64,000 nucleotides of DNA. Origin: Azolla caroliniana. Lineage: Eukaryota; Polypodiophyta. The stretch lies in the NCBI GenBank assembly GCA_043228905.1, contig JBHGNT010000006.1, positions 20,212,001-20,276,000 on the forward strand. The letters run 5' to 3'. Of the stretch, positions 11,201-22,800 are shown in pieces; the stretch's first letter is position 1, and the number at the start of each line of letters is the position of its first letter. Both the position numbers and the translations under genes were made by a program. The notes under the pieces were generated by a model that was given only the letters and a program-made list of their open reading frames with translations, was not told the DNA's origin and did no database searches.

Positions 11201-14200
11201 TATAGTTGGGTATCCTGCAATGCTCAGTCCAAAAAGACACTGTTGTCATGGTTGCAGGTCAACAGAGGATGCAAATCTTTATGTCCTCAATGAAGTGATT
11301 CAAGATCCTCTTCAGGTACAGTATACTTCAGCGTGATGATTTATCATAAAAATATGTTTTTCTAGATTTGGGCAAAAATAATTGCCCATAACAATACCAT
11401 CACCTTTCTGAGTCTGAGATTCATAAAGTATGAACCCTATGAGGATCATCCATAGAGTTTGAAAATACTGCATGTAAGCTAAGTTAGCTCGTACATTTTA
11501 AATGGTAGAGTTATTCATACCTTCTAGAATTTAAATGGTCCATTTTACATATATTTAAAAACAATTCATTGTGATCAGTTACTTTAGCCCAAAATATTGT
11601 AGTCATTATCCACAAAGTTGTCAAATATAGAGATCTCAATAAGATCTTGGTAAGGAGTGGCCACAAAACAAATCACAGAGATTCTCTATGTAGTATGGAC
11701 AGCAGTAGTAGGTAGAAAATCATCTTGTAATATATGGGCAAGGAATCTCAAAGTTCTTGTATATAATTCAAAAACGTTGAAAGTTATTTAAGTTGCATTT
11801 GAAATTGGGAACTGAATGATTGGAGAATGCTGGTGAAATTATGCCCATTAAATTTACTTCTTGGCAACAATACCTCTGGTCATTCCCTGGCTGATATAGT
11901 ACTCATCAATGTTTTGATTGATCAAAGTACTTGTTTGCCTTTGAAGAACTATGTATTTCTGGTCATATCTTATCAGGTCTTGATTATAGTAAAAAATTAA
12001 CAATACTTTCTCCCTTTTGGGTCTGCAGAGGAGTTTGTCATCCCTGGAGTTGCGGGAAGTGGTTCCTATCACAACGATTTCAATTTCAGAAGCTCATATG
12101 CCTAATGTCAACAGTCAAAAGAAAAGGTAAGATGCCAGTATTGACTACAGAATTTTGTGTATCCTATATTAGGTGGTTGCCCTTTCTTCCAGATTGATTT
12201 AATTCATTTGAAAATATTGTCATTCTGCAGATTTTCAGAGGAGCTAAAAATTTCACCAGCTAGAGAAGATTCCATTGTTGCTAGATTTGGACAACAGCTG
12301 CCCTTGCAGAGCGATTCAGAGGTTTTTTATGCAGGAATTCATGACTTTCCAGTATCTCGTCTCTTCAAAAGTCTTAATTGCGTATGCACAATGGTGACAG
12401 TTTCGGGGGAGATCAGCACCTGAGGAATTGGCTTCTACTTGTGTCGGCACCTTTGAACTAGTAGACCCAAAACAGGTTTCTAATGAAGGAATATCTTAAA
12501 TTTTCTACTCGTATTTTATATTTGCTCTAACTCCTCGAACTCAAATCATGAACATAATAATGGGCGACTGCCTTTTCTTGACAGAGTGACATCCCTCTGG
12601 TGTGGGGTAGAGCACGTCTTCCTCCTTTACAGAGTGAGGAGGTTTGTGATGTAGAAGTTTATGTAAGCATTTTGCCTATTTTCATATTATCTGATTAACT
12701 GAATCAACTTTATTGTACATTGTTAGTGGGCAACATTCCTTGACAGTGAAGGGCGTGTAGTTGACTCAAAGGCCTTAAGGAAGAGGATATTTTATGGTGG
12801 ACTTGGCCATGCCATACGTTGTGAGGTTAGTAGAAATACTTTTACTTCTCCATTCATTTGTTTACTGGTTTGCGATATGCCTTTTTTGTTCCATTTTAGG
12901 TGTGGAAATTTCTTCTAGGATATCACCATTATGATTCAACATATGAAGAACGAGAAGCATTTCGCGCCAGGAAACACAAAGAGTACAAGATTTTAGAGGC
13001 TCAATGGCAGGTATGGAACAGTTAATTCAATACATCTTCTGGATATTTTGTGAGAAGCAAACTATTCAGACAATTGGCATGATATCTGTAAAGGCAATTT
13101 CTTGTTATTATGATGATTATGCATGCCCGAGTGTAGTGATATGCTTCATCAAGTCTTTGGAAAGCTCTGGTACCCTGAAATCATTCCATGAGGTTGATTT
13201 TCTAGGAAGCCAAGATGAATATTTTGATTTTTCCATTAACTTATAAATGTTGGTAGTTTGTGAGCAGGAGTGTGTGGGGTTCACGTTTGAAATGGTCACA
13301 CTGGACATTTCAGATGAGGACACCAGCTTAGGAAACGGTTTAAGGTTGAAATATGTGTCGTTTTGAGATCATTTCAAAACTAGGGTTACGCATGCAGGGA
13401 AAATTTCTGACTGTATTATGGGCTGCAACTGTTTTTCCTAGCTATACATGAGAAGATAGAGATTATTAGATCTGAAATCGTAGATTTTTCAAGACAACAT
13501 TTCAATGATTTGATTAAAGCCATCTTATTGTTCAGACAATATCAGAAGAACAGGAAAAGCGTTTTGCTAAATTTCGTGAACGTAGAAGTCGAATAGAGAA
13601 GGATGTGGTATGCCTTTTTCGTTTTTACAGATGCGTTGGTTTCATAGCTCTTATACTAAAGGCTGTCATTAGGTTGGCATTGTTTGATAGGTTCGAACAG
13701 ACCGAATTTTGCCATTCTATGCAGGAGAAGACAACCCTAATATAACAAAGATGCATAATATCCTGGTCACATATTCATTCTACAATTTTGACCTTGGCTA
13801 TTGTCAGGTATCCTAATTGATATAGTTTATGTTGATATCCTGGTTGTTGCTAGAGGTATTGCAAAATATTCAATATCATATTAAGCTTCTAATAAAATTC
13901 ACTTTATAACAGGGCATGAGTGATTTCTTATCACCTATTCTATATGTAGTGGAAGATGAGTCAGAATCTTTCTGGTGTTTTGTGGCTCTTATGGAGTGCA
14001 TGGCACCAAATTTCAACCGTGATCAAAATGGAATGCATTCACAGCTCCTGGCAGTCTCCAAGGTTGCTAGCTTCCAATGAAACTTTTATTAATTAATTTC
14101 TGTCAACATGTCGAATTAGATAACCTTTTGGCCAATGAAGTGTGTGGTGACAAAAATTAGATATAGTATCCTATTTAAAACATTTTTAGAATTGGCCACA

Positions 14201-15544
14201 GTTCATCAATGTGAATATGGAAATAGAGCAAGAATATGCATGAATAATATCAATATAGTAGAAAAAATCCAACACACTGCATTGTACAGCATGTCGTTAC
14301 TCTTGTTGTATGATGCAGCAAACCATAAAAAGTCATATATGTTGGATAATTTATGAATCATGATTTATCAACAGTAACAGTCCCTAACAGCGCGAAATCT
14401 TTGTTCATGTTTTCACATTCCATCTATTAATCCAAATTTTTACAAATGCTGATGCATCTAAATTTCTTTAATGAAGAGGTAATTCTCATATTATCGCTCT
14501 CGTTCAGTAGACCCATCAAATTAGGCTTAAGAGAAATTTTAGCAAGAGCAGTTGCAATAAAAGGTGTTATTCTGTCATTGCATATGTGTAAGTCTCATAA
14601 AGTTCAGAATTTAAATTGAATCTGATTTACAATCAGAAAATAGAACATAGTTCAATTGTGACACAAGATTCTATTACTGGGAATTGAGCGATCTCTTGAT
14701 TAGTAAAGAATCCAAACCAATTAGCCCTATTATCTGTTAAAATAAATATCCACTGTGGATATGATTGAAATGCTATCTGTCATCGTGTTTTCTTTTCAGT
14801 TGGTCGAGCTACTGGACATCCCTTTGCATAAATATTTGAAGCAGGCAGACTGTTTAAATTATTTCTTTTGTTTTCGTTGGATCCTCATACAATTCAAAAG
14901 GTCAGTGACATATATTGTTCTTGCTTATTACCTTAGCACATGAGATAGGGAGAACATAGGGTGGGGATGGCATTTAGAAAATTGGAAAAATGAATAAATA
15001 AATACACATAAGTACATATTATAATTGTATATAAGGACTCAATTCAAGGCAGAGACAGCTAAAAAGTGTCATGCCATGGCCCATTACCACTTCTAAGCAT
15101 CTTAAAAGTTATGCCAACTTTCAGTTGTTCAACTGCTGTTATAAGTCATAAGACCTTGAGTACTATGAAAGATTTCCGCTTAGATCTGAAAATGGATATG
15201 GTAACTGTTTTTTCTTTAACCATATGTTTCTCTCTCATGACAGGGAGTTTGAATATGAAAATGTCATGAGACTCTGGGAGGTTTTCTGGACCCATTACCT
15301 GACAGAGCATTTTCATTTGTATATGTGTGTGGCATTACTAAAAAAGTATCGGAGGAAAATTGTGGAAGAGAGAATGGATTTTGATACTTTATTAAAGTTT
15401 ATTAATGGACTTAGTGGGCATATCAATCTTGAAGCAGTGTTACGAGAAGCTGAAGCATTATGTATAGTAGCTGGTGACTTGGGTGTATCATGCATACCTG
15501 AAGGTACTCCTCCAGCCTTGTCTATTCCAAGAGATGGTGTATAA
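5244..15544 (+). CDS. RabGAP/TBC domain protein, multi-exon (5' end unresolved)
   Basis: GTPase-activating protein for Rab GTPases in membrane traffic. Exons with GT-AG borders and consistent phases: 5244-5375, 5477-5552, 5635-5742, 5840-5924, 11258-11315, 12029-12126, 12231-about 12321, about 12401-12475, 12585-12662, 12727-12825, 12900-13010, 13536-13607, 13691-13807, 13913-14062, 14800-14900 and 15244-15544. The N-terminal part (RENVSMHP, TWIPY, LGWQYIIIVL) is the conserved region ahead of the TBC domain in plant homologues. The TBC domain begins near VWKFLLGYHHYDSTY. The catalytic arginine finger lies in DVVRTDR (13602-13702) and the glutamine finger in YCQGMSDF (13799-13927), so both are intact. 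It ends after HFHLYMCVALLKKY and SGHINLE. The start codon is unresolved: an ATG at 3781 sits directly before a GTAAGT, so an upstream leader intron is possible. The 5925-11257 intron holds an antisense Copia element. The reading frame changes between 12320 and 12401, which requires either a 79-nt intron with a weak donor or a frameshift. Confidence 0.85.
5342..5453. repeat. 27-bp exon-tail copy inside the following intron
   Basis: The end of the exon (ccgattgctcaagaaagact and seven further bases, from 5342) is repeated exactly from 5425, 50 bases into the next intron. The second copy lacks the ATG|gtaatg donor. Confidence 0.85.
5930..6290. repeat. GGTTCGGTTTGG-rich, hairpin-forming repeat
   Basis: Arms at 6177-6200 and 6246-6268 are reverse complements apart from one inserted base (right arm: GGTTTCGTGGTTCGGTTCGG). 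They are separated by about 45 bases of TTTATGGTTTAATGG-like sequence. The same GGTTCGGTTTGG motif also lies at about 5958, beyond an A/T-only stretch, so the whole block 5930-6290 may be one small non-coding element. Confidence 0.6.
6371..10516 (-). pseudogene. Broken Copia gag-pol coding region
   Basis: Gag begins at 10516 (MANNSDLFGMLQAEDKLDG). A zinc knuckle CKYCQKAGHTIDEC (CX2CX4HX4C) lies near 9700, and the protease signature DWFFDNGASKHIT near 9500. The integrase zinc-binding part and core lie in 8559-9431, including LVHSDVCGP and DRGSEY. 6371-7861 carries the RT (KVHQLDIKTAFLNGDL, LYVDDILLTG) and the RNase H end (TDSQSALAVARN, ARTKHTEVHYHYVREHL). Frame breaks near 10000, 9400, 8600 and between 7861 and 8239 split it into several pieces, and part of the region between integrase and RT is shortened. 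It cannot make a full polyprotein. Gag also contains a 45-bp in-frame duplication (10346-10420). Confidence 0.9.
10782..10793 (-). other. Primer binding site (initiator tRNA-Met) of the intronic Copia element
   Basis: The minus strand reads TGGTATCAGAGC one base inside the LTR at 10795. Confidence 0.9.
10795..11021 (-). repeat. 5' LTR of the intronic Copia element
   Basis: A 227-bp block bounded by TGTTG and CAACA, lying one base from the initiator-tRNA primer binding site. The outer boundary at 11021 is chosen from the terminal inverted repeat, since there is no second LTR to align with it. Confidence 0.65.
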
Positions 15545-18500
15545 TGTATCATAATACGTAATTGGATTGTTGTATATAAATTAGACCTTGCTTGTATAGC
15601 TGTTGAATGAAAGTTCTAAACAGGGAACTTTCTCTATTTGTGAAATTGGCCATATATACTAACATTTAAGTCCTTTGAACAACAATGTACATAAACCAAC
15701 ATTCTTGGCCTGGTATTGTTGTGTTAACAAGCATACATGTTGATTGATAGAAACACTTGTGGTCGGTTTTTCAAGCATGCTTTGCACCATGTTAGCCCAA
15801 AAAATAGATTGAAATGAAACATTACCTTGCTACAATTTGATTAATTGCCTCTTAAGATGTATATGTCTAAATAAGTGTATGGGATAACAAGGGCCTTATA
15901 ACTTGTTAATCATGAAGTTTTGTATGTTGTGCTTTATATATATAGCCAGAATGCTAAGTTTCCGATAGCAGCAAAGCTAAAGTGTTAACTCTCGGACATC
16001 TAATAACAAGAAACATTAATATATTTAAGTTTGACTTATCAAGTCAAAATTTCATTTTAATTGTAATAATTTTAAGTTGTGAGAAGCATTGAGATTGCTC
16101 GAGTTTGCTAATGAGAAAAATAGTGATTGTAAATCAGGCGAGTCCTACACTTAGTTTATCATATTTTTCTCTTCACACAAGCATTGTTGTATATTTATAG
16201 CCTCTTGCAATGATAAACTAATGGATTGCACTCTACTTCAGTTAATGTCTATGTGAACACTTTTGTGCTAGAAATAGAATATCAAGTCTTTAAGGAGTTG
16301 AGATTGGTCTACAACAATAAAGTTTGCAATGTATTCATTAAGGGTAATGAATTCCTTTCAAAGAGATGCAAAGTCAATGGTTGAACTGATGTAGTCGTAG
16401 GCCTCAAAGCTTCTTCTAATTTCAATAGTGTATCTCTCTTGCTTGATCTTTGATTCGTATGCTTGACAATGGTTTCAGCTTTTGTAGGACAAGGTTAAAT
16501 ATCATATCAAAACTCCACGAATTGTCAAGAGTTTAATGCCCAAGCTTGTTATGTATTGTGGTGTTGTGAGTCGTAAAATTGAGAATGGCTCTATCTTCCT
16601 TTCAAAAGAATTTCAATACCAATAAGTGGGAATTAATGTTTGTCGATATTGGGGATGTATATGCATAAACTATGTTGCTTTAAGTATTCAGAATCTTGAT
16701 CCTCATTTGGAGGGGACTTCTTGCATGGCTTAACAGATGATTTAGTCAAGCCAATTCTCGTAAGTTTCAATCTTGTGATGATATTGCCCCTAAAACCCAA
16801 ATTTTTTGATTTCTCATAAGGTGTTGGCAGAGTCATCAATATAATGTTTGCCAATTCCTAGTTGGCATCTTTATTGTTGAGACTAGGATGGTATCTTATT
16901 GTCTTCAAGTTCCTGAGTTTCGTTCTTGTGGCAAATGCCTTCATAGTAGTTCATTGTTCATAAATCCAAGAATTTCACCTCTAACAATGAAATATGACCA
17001 ACACAATCAGACCAAATTACTCTGGTCTCGGAGACCAACACAACAGGACCAAAGTCTTATCACGTTATTCCATGTTAATGCATTCAAAGCACAAGCTTTT
17101 CTGAGCACTCTAATTTTTTCAAAGTAACATTGTTGAATTTGCGTCTCGACCAGTCAAGGAAAGGAATCCTCGATAGAAAGGGCAGAGCAACCAATGCACA
17201 TTGAAGAGGCAAACTGGTCGTTCCGCCTCGAGATCCAACTACGAGCTTTTTAACTACAATGACTTAAATATACGCTATTGGAGTTGGAATTACCACAAAT
17301 GGGTCCTCATTCAAGGATTTAGATTGTGCTAGATTGAACCTATGCTCTCATTAAAATGGTATGTGAGTTGGGTTCAAAAATGTTGTGAGACATGGAAGTT
17401 TTGCGTATCTTGCTTAGACTTGGGGAATGCTTGATGTAGATATTGATCAATTTTAATTGGCCAATCTAAAAAAATTGCATTGGAGAGGTTCACAATGTGG
17501 GAATCTAACATATAATGAATGTTATTGTAAGTGCTAAGAACACCACACCCTTGGATTTGCTCATATGTTTTTGAGAAAGCGAATGTAAACTCAAATGATT
17601 GAGAAAAGCCACCATGAACAAACCCAATTGCACATAAATAAATCTAGCATTTTGAAGACCATCAAAAGATACGTTTAAGAAGTCACATTTGGTAATGTCC
17701 AAGTACAAAACATCCTTAATGGCTACTGAACTTGTTTTTCATTTGGTCATCGAACCTGTAGTTGATACAAATAATGAAAATTATAACAATTTTTATACAT
17801 CACACATAATCAATAGATAAAGCTGCTTAATGCAATCAGTTTCTTACTTTGTGGAAAGCTACTTCACTTGTGTCCTCAAAGAATGGTACTCCTTTCTTAC
17901 ACTTTCAGCCACCAAAATGGTTGTTTTCTCCGCTGATCATGTAGGAATCATAACTTTGTGAATTGTTTACAGTAATGAATCGATATTTATTTATTTATTT
18001 ATTTAGACGAAGAAAAAAGATAATGGCATTGACAATAGTGAGTGAATCAATGGAAATAATTTGGAGGAAAACCATTATATACATTAATCAAATAGAAATG
18101 GATCCTTTGAGAGAGTGCATCATTATAGAGGAGCATGAGTTTGCGTTGTTTATTATTGACAAATTCATTTGAATGGGAGAGCAATATACGTTCACCTACA
18201 TATTGATCTCCCGCAACCTACAAAACCTCATCTAAGCGTCATTGTTTTGTACAAGGGTTGCCAGATGGCCAACTGCCGATGTGATCCTCCTCAGATATTG
18301 GGCACCAATGGTTCAAAAACATCTCCTTTTGCAACCATGCCATCATGCTCACATACATGCACAAAGGAGGTATGCATGCACTCTTACTGCCAAAGTTGGA
18401 TGCACTGTACGTTTGATGTGCCCACCATGCTTCACGTTGCTCGCCTACCCACAGAGACGGACGTGAGGATGTATCTCATGTCGTGTTATGCTATATATGA
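15545..18500. other. Intergenic DNA after the TBC gene, nothing recognised
   Basis: The first few hundred bases are presumably the TBC 3' UTR. The rest is AT-rich with only short ORFs. I see no domain, tRNA or transposon signature. Confidence 0.5.
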
Positions 18501-18504
18501 TGTA

Positions 18505-19080
18505 TGTATGTATGTACTAGAGGCAAGCTTTGAGTCGGCCTTTTAGTGACAGAGGTTGTCGACTTTTTATATGAATCAGACGGTGCAAATTTGCACGCGC
18601 CCTCAGTTGAGCGACCTGCACCATTCGTGCCCGTGATTCCGTCGTCAGGCCTCTTTATGATTCTGGTGCAAATAGACACATCAACATATGACATATGTAT
18701 GTATGTATGTACTAGAGGCAAGCTTCGAGTCGGCCTTCTAGTGACAGAGGTTGTCGACTTTTTATATGAATTAGACGATGCAGATCTGCACGCGCCCTCA
18801 GCTGAGCGACCTGCACCATCTGTGCCCGTGATTCCGTCGTCAGGCCTCTTTATGATTTTGTTGCAAATAGACACATCGACATATGACATATGACACGTGT
18901 ATGTATGTATGTACTAGAGGCAAGCTTTGAGTCGGCCTTCTAGTGACAGAGGTTGTCGACTTTTTATACGAATCCGACGGTGTAGATCTACACGCGCCCT
19001 CAGCTGAGCGACATGTTCTGTCATCATGCCTCTTTATGATTTTGGTGCAAATAGACACATTGACATATGACATATGACAT
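18505..19080. repeat. Three-copy tandem repeat, unit about 195-202 bp
   Basis: The anchor ACTAGAGGCAAGC occurs at 18516, 18711 and 18913. Each unit continues through GAGTCGGCC, gacagaggttgtcgactttt, cacgcgccctcag, tgagcgac and gcctctttatgatt, and ends in ATATGACATATG followed by TATG repeats. Copy 3 has a short internal deletion. The unit is GC-richer than its surroundings. A diverged single copy in inverse orientation lies at 48955-49076. Confidence 0.9.
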
Positions 19081-19310
19081 ATGTATGTATGTATGTATCA
19101 TGTATGTATGTATGTGTCATGTATGTATGTATGTATCATGTATGTATGCATCATACTATCATGTATGTATGTATGTATGTATGTATTTATGTATGCATCA
19201 TACTATCATGTATGTATGTATGTATCACTTTGTATGTATGTATATACATGTAAGCATGATGACGTTTTTGGCAATGAATCAATACATACATACATACATA
19301 ATGATAAAAC
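19060..19310. repeat. ATGT/ACAT microsatellite
   Basis: Runs of TATG interrupted by tatcatg and gcatcatactatcatg extend from the end of the tandem repeat. A short run of the complement (acatacatacatacat) lies near 19284-19300. Confidence 0.9.
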
Positions 19311-19823
19311 ATATGTATACACATAAAACGATATGATGTGTGCTGGCGACACAGACAAGGTTAGGGTTTCTTCCACGACGCTTCTCTTCTGCTCCTTCAT
19401 CTTCTACACAGGTGGACTGTGGACACACAGGAGAAGGTTTAAGAGTTTCTTTGACACACGGGGGACAATCATCTTCATCTTCTTTGGATGTCATCCACCT
19501 TTAGCAAGATCTTTGCTTGGCTTTCTTTCGAATCTCCGCTTTTGGATCCTTCCATTCTCACCTCCTTTCAATCGGTTCTTCTTGATCCGGGCTAACCAAC
19601 ATATTTCGACTTGTTTAATGCCCTCTGATCAGTCAAGAGGTTTCTTGATCAGAAGTTCCGCTTTCAATTCAGTGCTTTGATTGCTCTCAATTCATTTTGA
19701 TTAAGCCAACGAACAAGTTCTTTTATCACCTTCTATCATCGTGCTTTGATAAACGGAAAGCCTTTTTTTATCCGTGCGACCTGATCAGGTTAACGAGCAG
19801 TTTTTTTATGCTTTTCATCTAGA

Positions 19824-22800
19824 ATGGATGAATCATCAAGAAAGAAACCAGGCCATGGTTCTCTCTCTGATTCTGAACATAATGAAGCTGGACCTTCTAC
19901 AAACCTTTCACTTGATATTCGTCCTGAGCTCTCGGAAGAAACCATACGTCGTCTCCTTCATCTTTCAAGAAAAGGAGATATGGACGCTATTACAAATTTG
20001 GCCTTACAAGGTGTTGATGTAAATGCAAGTGACTGCGATAATCGCACTGCGCTTCATTTTGCGTCTTGTTCAGGCCATAAGAAAGTTGTTGAGTTTCTTC
20101 TACAAATGGGAGCTAATGTCAATGTACAAGATCGGTTTGGTTGTACTGTGAGTATCATTTACGCCACTCTCTCTGACATTGGTGTCATTCCTAAGTTCTC
20201 TCTCTGTTTGACAAGTGATATCATTTCTTAAGTTCTTAAATTACATCCTTTTGTTATTGAATCGGTAGCCTCTTCCAAGCTTATAGTGTTTTCTTCCTAA
20301 AGAAAACTACATCCTTCATTTATCTAGTTTGATGTTTTCCAGATTTTTACTAGGATTATTGGACTTGCATTAACTTCATAGTGGAAGGTGAGATGATCTC
20401 TAATGCAGACTTCTTAACACCAAATGGAAATGTATGGACCATATATCTCAAATTATGTGATCGAGGAAAAATCTCAATTCCATGGAAATCACACAGAAAT
20501 CTACCTAACTCCTTTGAAGTCGCAAGGACATCATGAACACCTGGTTGCAAAAGAAACTTACAGCCTCAATTTTTGTTTAGTTCTTGGATTCTCAACCTTT
20601 CTTGGCTAACTCAACTACCTTCCTGAATTCTCATCTTTTATCTATCAAATTCTTAGATTGGAAAGCTTTTCCATGATTACTCAACTGATTGGCTCAAGGA
20701 AATTGCATTGTTTACTAATTAGTTCGTGGATTTACCGTGTTTCTCTCGCTTACTAACTACGATATCTAAAGAAAATGAAACCCTTTCTTAGTTTATTTTG
20801 TGCATTGACAGCCTCTGTCCGATGCAAAGCATTATTGCAATGAAGAAGTGTGCAAAATACTAGAAGAATCTGGTGCTAAACTTCCAGTGAGTATCCTCAA
20901 CCCTCTTTGGATTAGTGTTCAAAGTGTCATATGATCAAAATATACGCACGTTGTTCTTGTTTGATAGGAGAGTATCCAAAATCCAGCTGATCTAAGTATG
21001 CAAAGCAGAAATTTGGATGATGAACCTGACAATGAAGCTATACCAGATGCAATCTGCTCAGCACAAGATAGCAAACTCTCCAAGGTAATTAATGCATCAT
21101 GATCCTTGGCTATGTAGATTCTTGGTTATTCCAAGCATGTAATGATGCTAACTTTTGAGTTAACTTTATTTTCTGATGTAAAACACAAATTACAATAATG
21201 TAAGGCCAAGGTTTTTGAAACAATTTCAATTTTTTTAAAACACAATTCCTCGGTGGTTACATTTTTCTCTCAATTTGCGTTTGTTCTGAATACTATTATT
21301 ACTTTGCAATGCAGTGCTAGGCACATATATCTTGGGAGCACAATTCTATTGCTGAACACATTTGTTTTGATAATTATGAATGTTTACTGTAGCAGTCAAT
21401 GTTGTGCTCTATTTCTCCTTCAACCAATGAATTGAATTTCTGCCACATTGTTGGGAAGTGTTTGCTGTAGCAATGGTTTGAAAAGGGAGATTTAATGTTA
21501 TTCCCTTCTTAGGACATGAAGCAACATCATGATAAATGAAAGAGTTTCTTTAAGCTGTTATGAAGCTATCCCTTTCGTTATCTATACTTATGGAGGGTTC
21601 TCTTAATTTAGTGGGGGTTTTCATATATCCTGAAAAAAAATACATATTGAATAGAAAGAACCAAAACTCAAAAACGTCACCAAACAGGTTGATAACGGTA
21701 TCATGTAGTTGTTTTAGCTTATTAACATTATAATCTCCCCTAAATTTTCTTGGAATTCCTGGATGATGAACACATCCGCATAGAAAAGAATCACTGTTTT
21801 CCTCAAGGATTTCAATTGCAATTGCAATGGGCACTATCTTTCTGTAGTTTTTGTCTTCACTGTAAGTCTTATATTTTTTTCAATAACTATCAGGTTTTTA
21901 AGGGAAAGGAATTGGAGATGCTTGCATTATGCTTGCGCACACCACTAGTATCAATCCGTGTGGGGAAAATTCAACGTCAAGGTCGTCTTTTGTGTCCAAC
22001 AAGTTTGAGGTAATTTTCTTGCATAAAGCGAATGAAACTGGTGACTCCTAGACTTTGAAATTTCTATTGATTAGCCATGATGGTTGTTTTTGAAGTATAT
22101 GAAATTCAAAATCAAGATTCGAAGTGAAAGGAGAATGTGTGTTAATGCCTAAAAGTTCAGATCAATAGGAAGTTTTAGACTTTTGGGCGTCGGAATGTGT
22201 GAACTGGAATTGATATTAAATGAATAGTTGGCCTAAATAATCATATTTCAAAGAGGTTATACGTAGAGTTTTCACCAATATGGCTAGTTTTTTTATTGTT
22301 TCCCTACTAAAATGATAGCTGGCAATATACAGTAAACGTGATTATATTTAATTTCATTTAGGTGGTGTATAGGTTATTTATGTTGCACACTGTTCACAAC
22401 TATGACTTAATCTAACATCTGGGGAAACTAGATGGTTCCTGAGCAATGAAGTTGACATCATGTAGATTGATACTCCGTTCCTGTATTTCCTTGTTGATAC
22501 GTAATAAAAGAGGATACAATAAGATAGAGCTCAATGCTACAAGCATACTCAAAAGACTATTTCGGCAGCTAAAACCTACATGTACAGCTTTCGAGTTACT
22601 CTCACTAGAGGATGCTTGAAAAGAGATCAAATCAGTTATACAGCTGCAGATTGCAGCACTCTAAAATTATTTCCTGTCAGCATATCCAATAGTTCAAGCC
22701 TACTTCAGCAACTAAAACGTACATAGAGAGCTTCCAAGATGCTCTCCATGGAGCATATTAAAAAAAGAGCAGATCATATATGATACTTGCAGACTTGAGC

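Noticed and set aside
17023-17037. Perfect palindrome TGGTCTCGGAGACCA
   Set aside because: Short and isolated, with no gene or repeat context.
18505-19080. CRISPR-like array
   Set aside because: Only three long, contiguous units without spacers, in a plant nuclear context. It is a plain tandem repeat.
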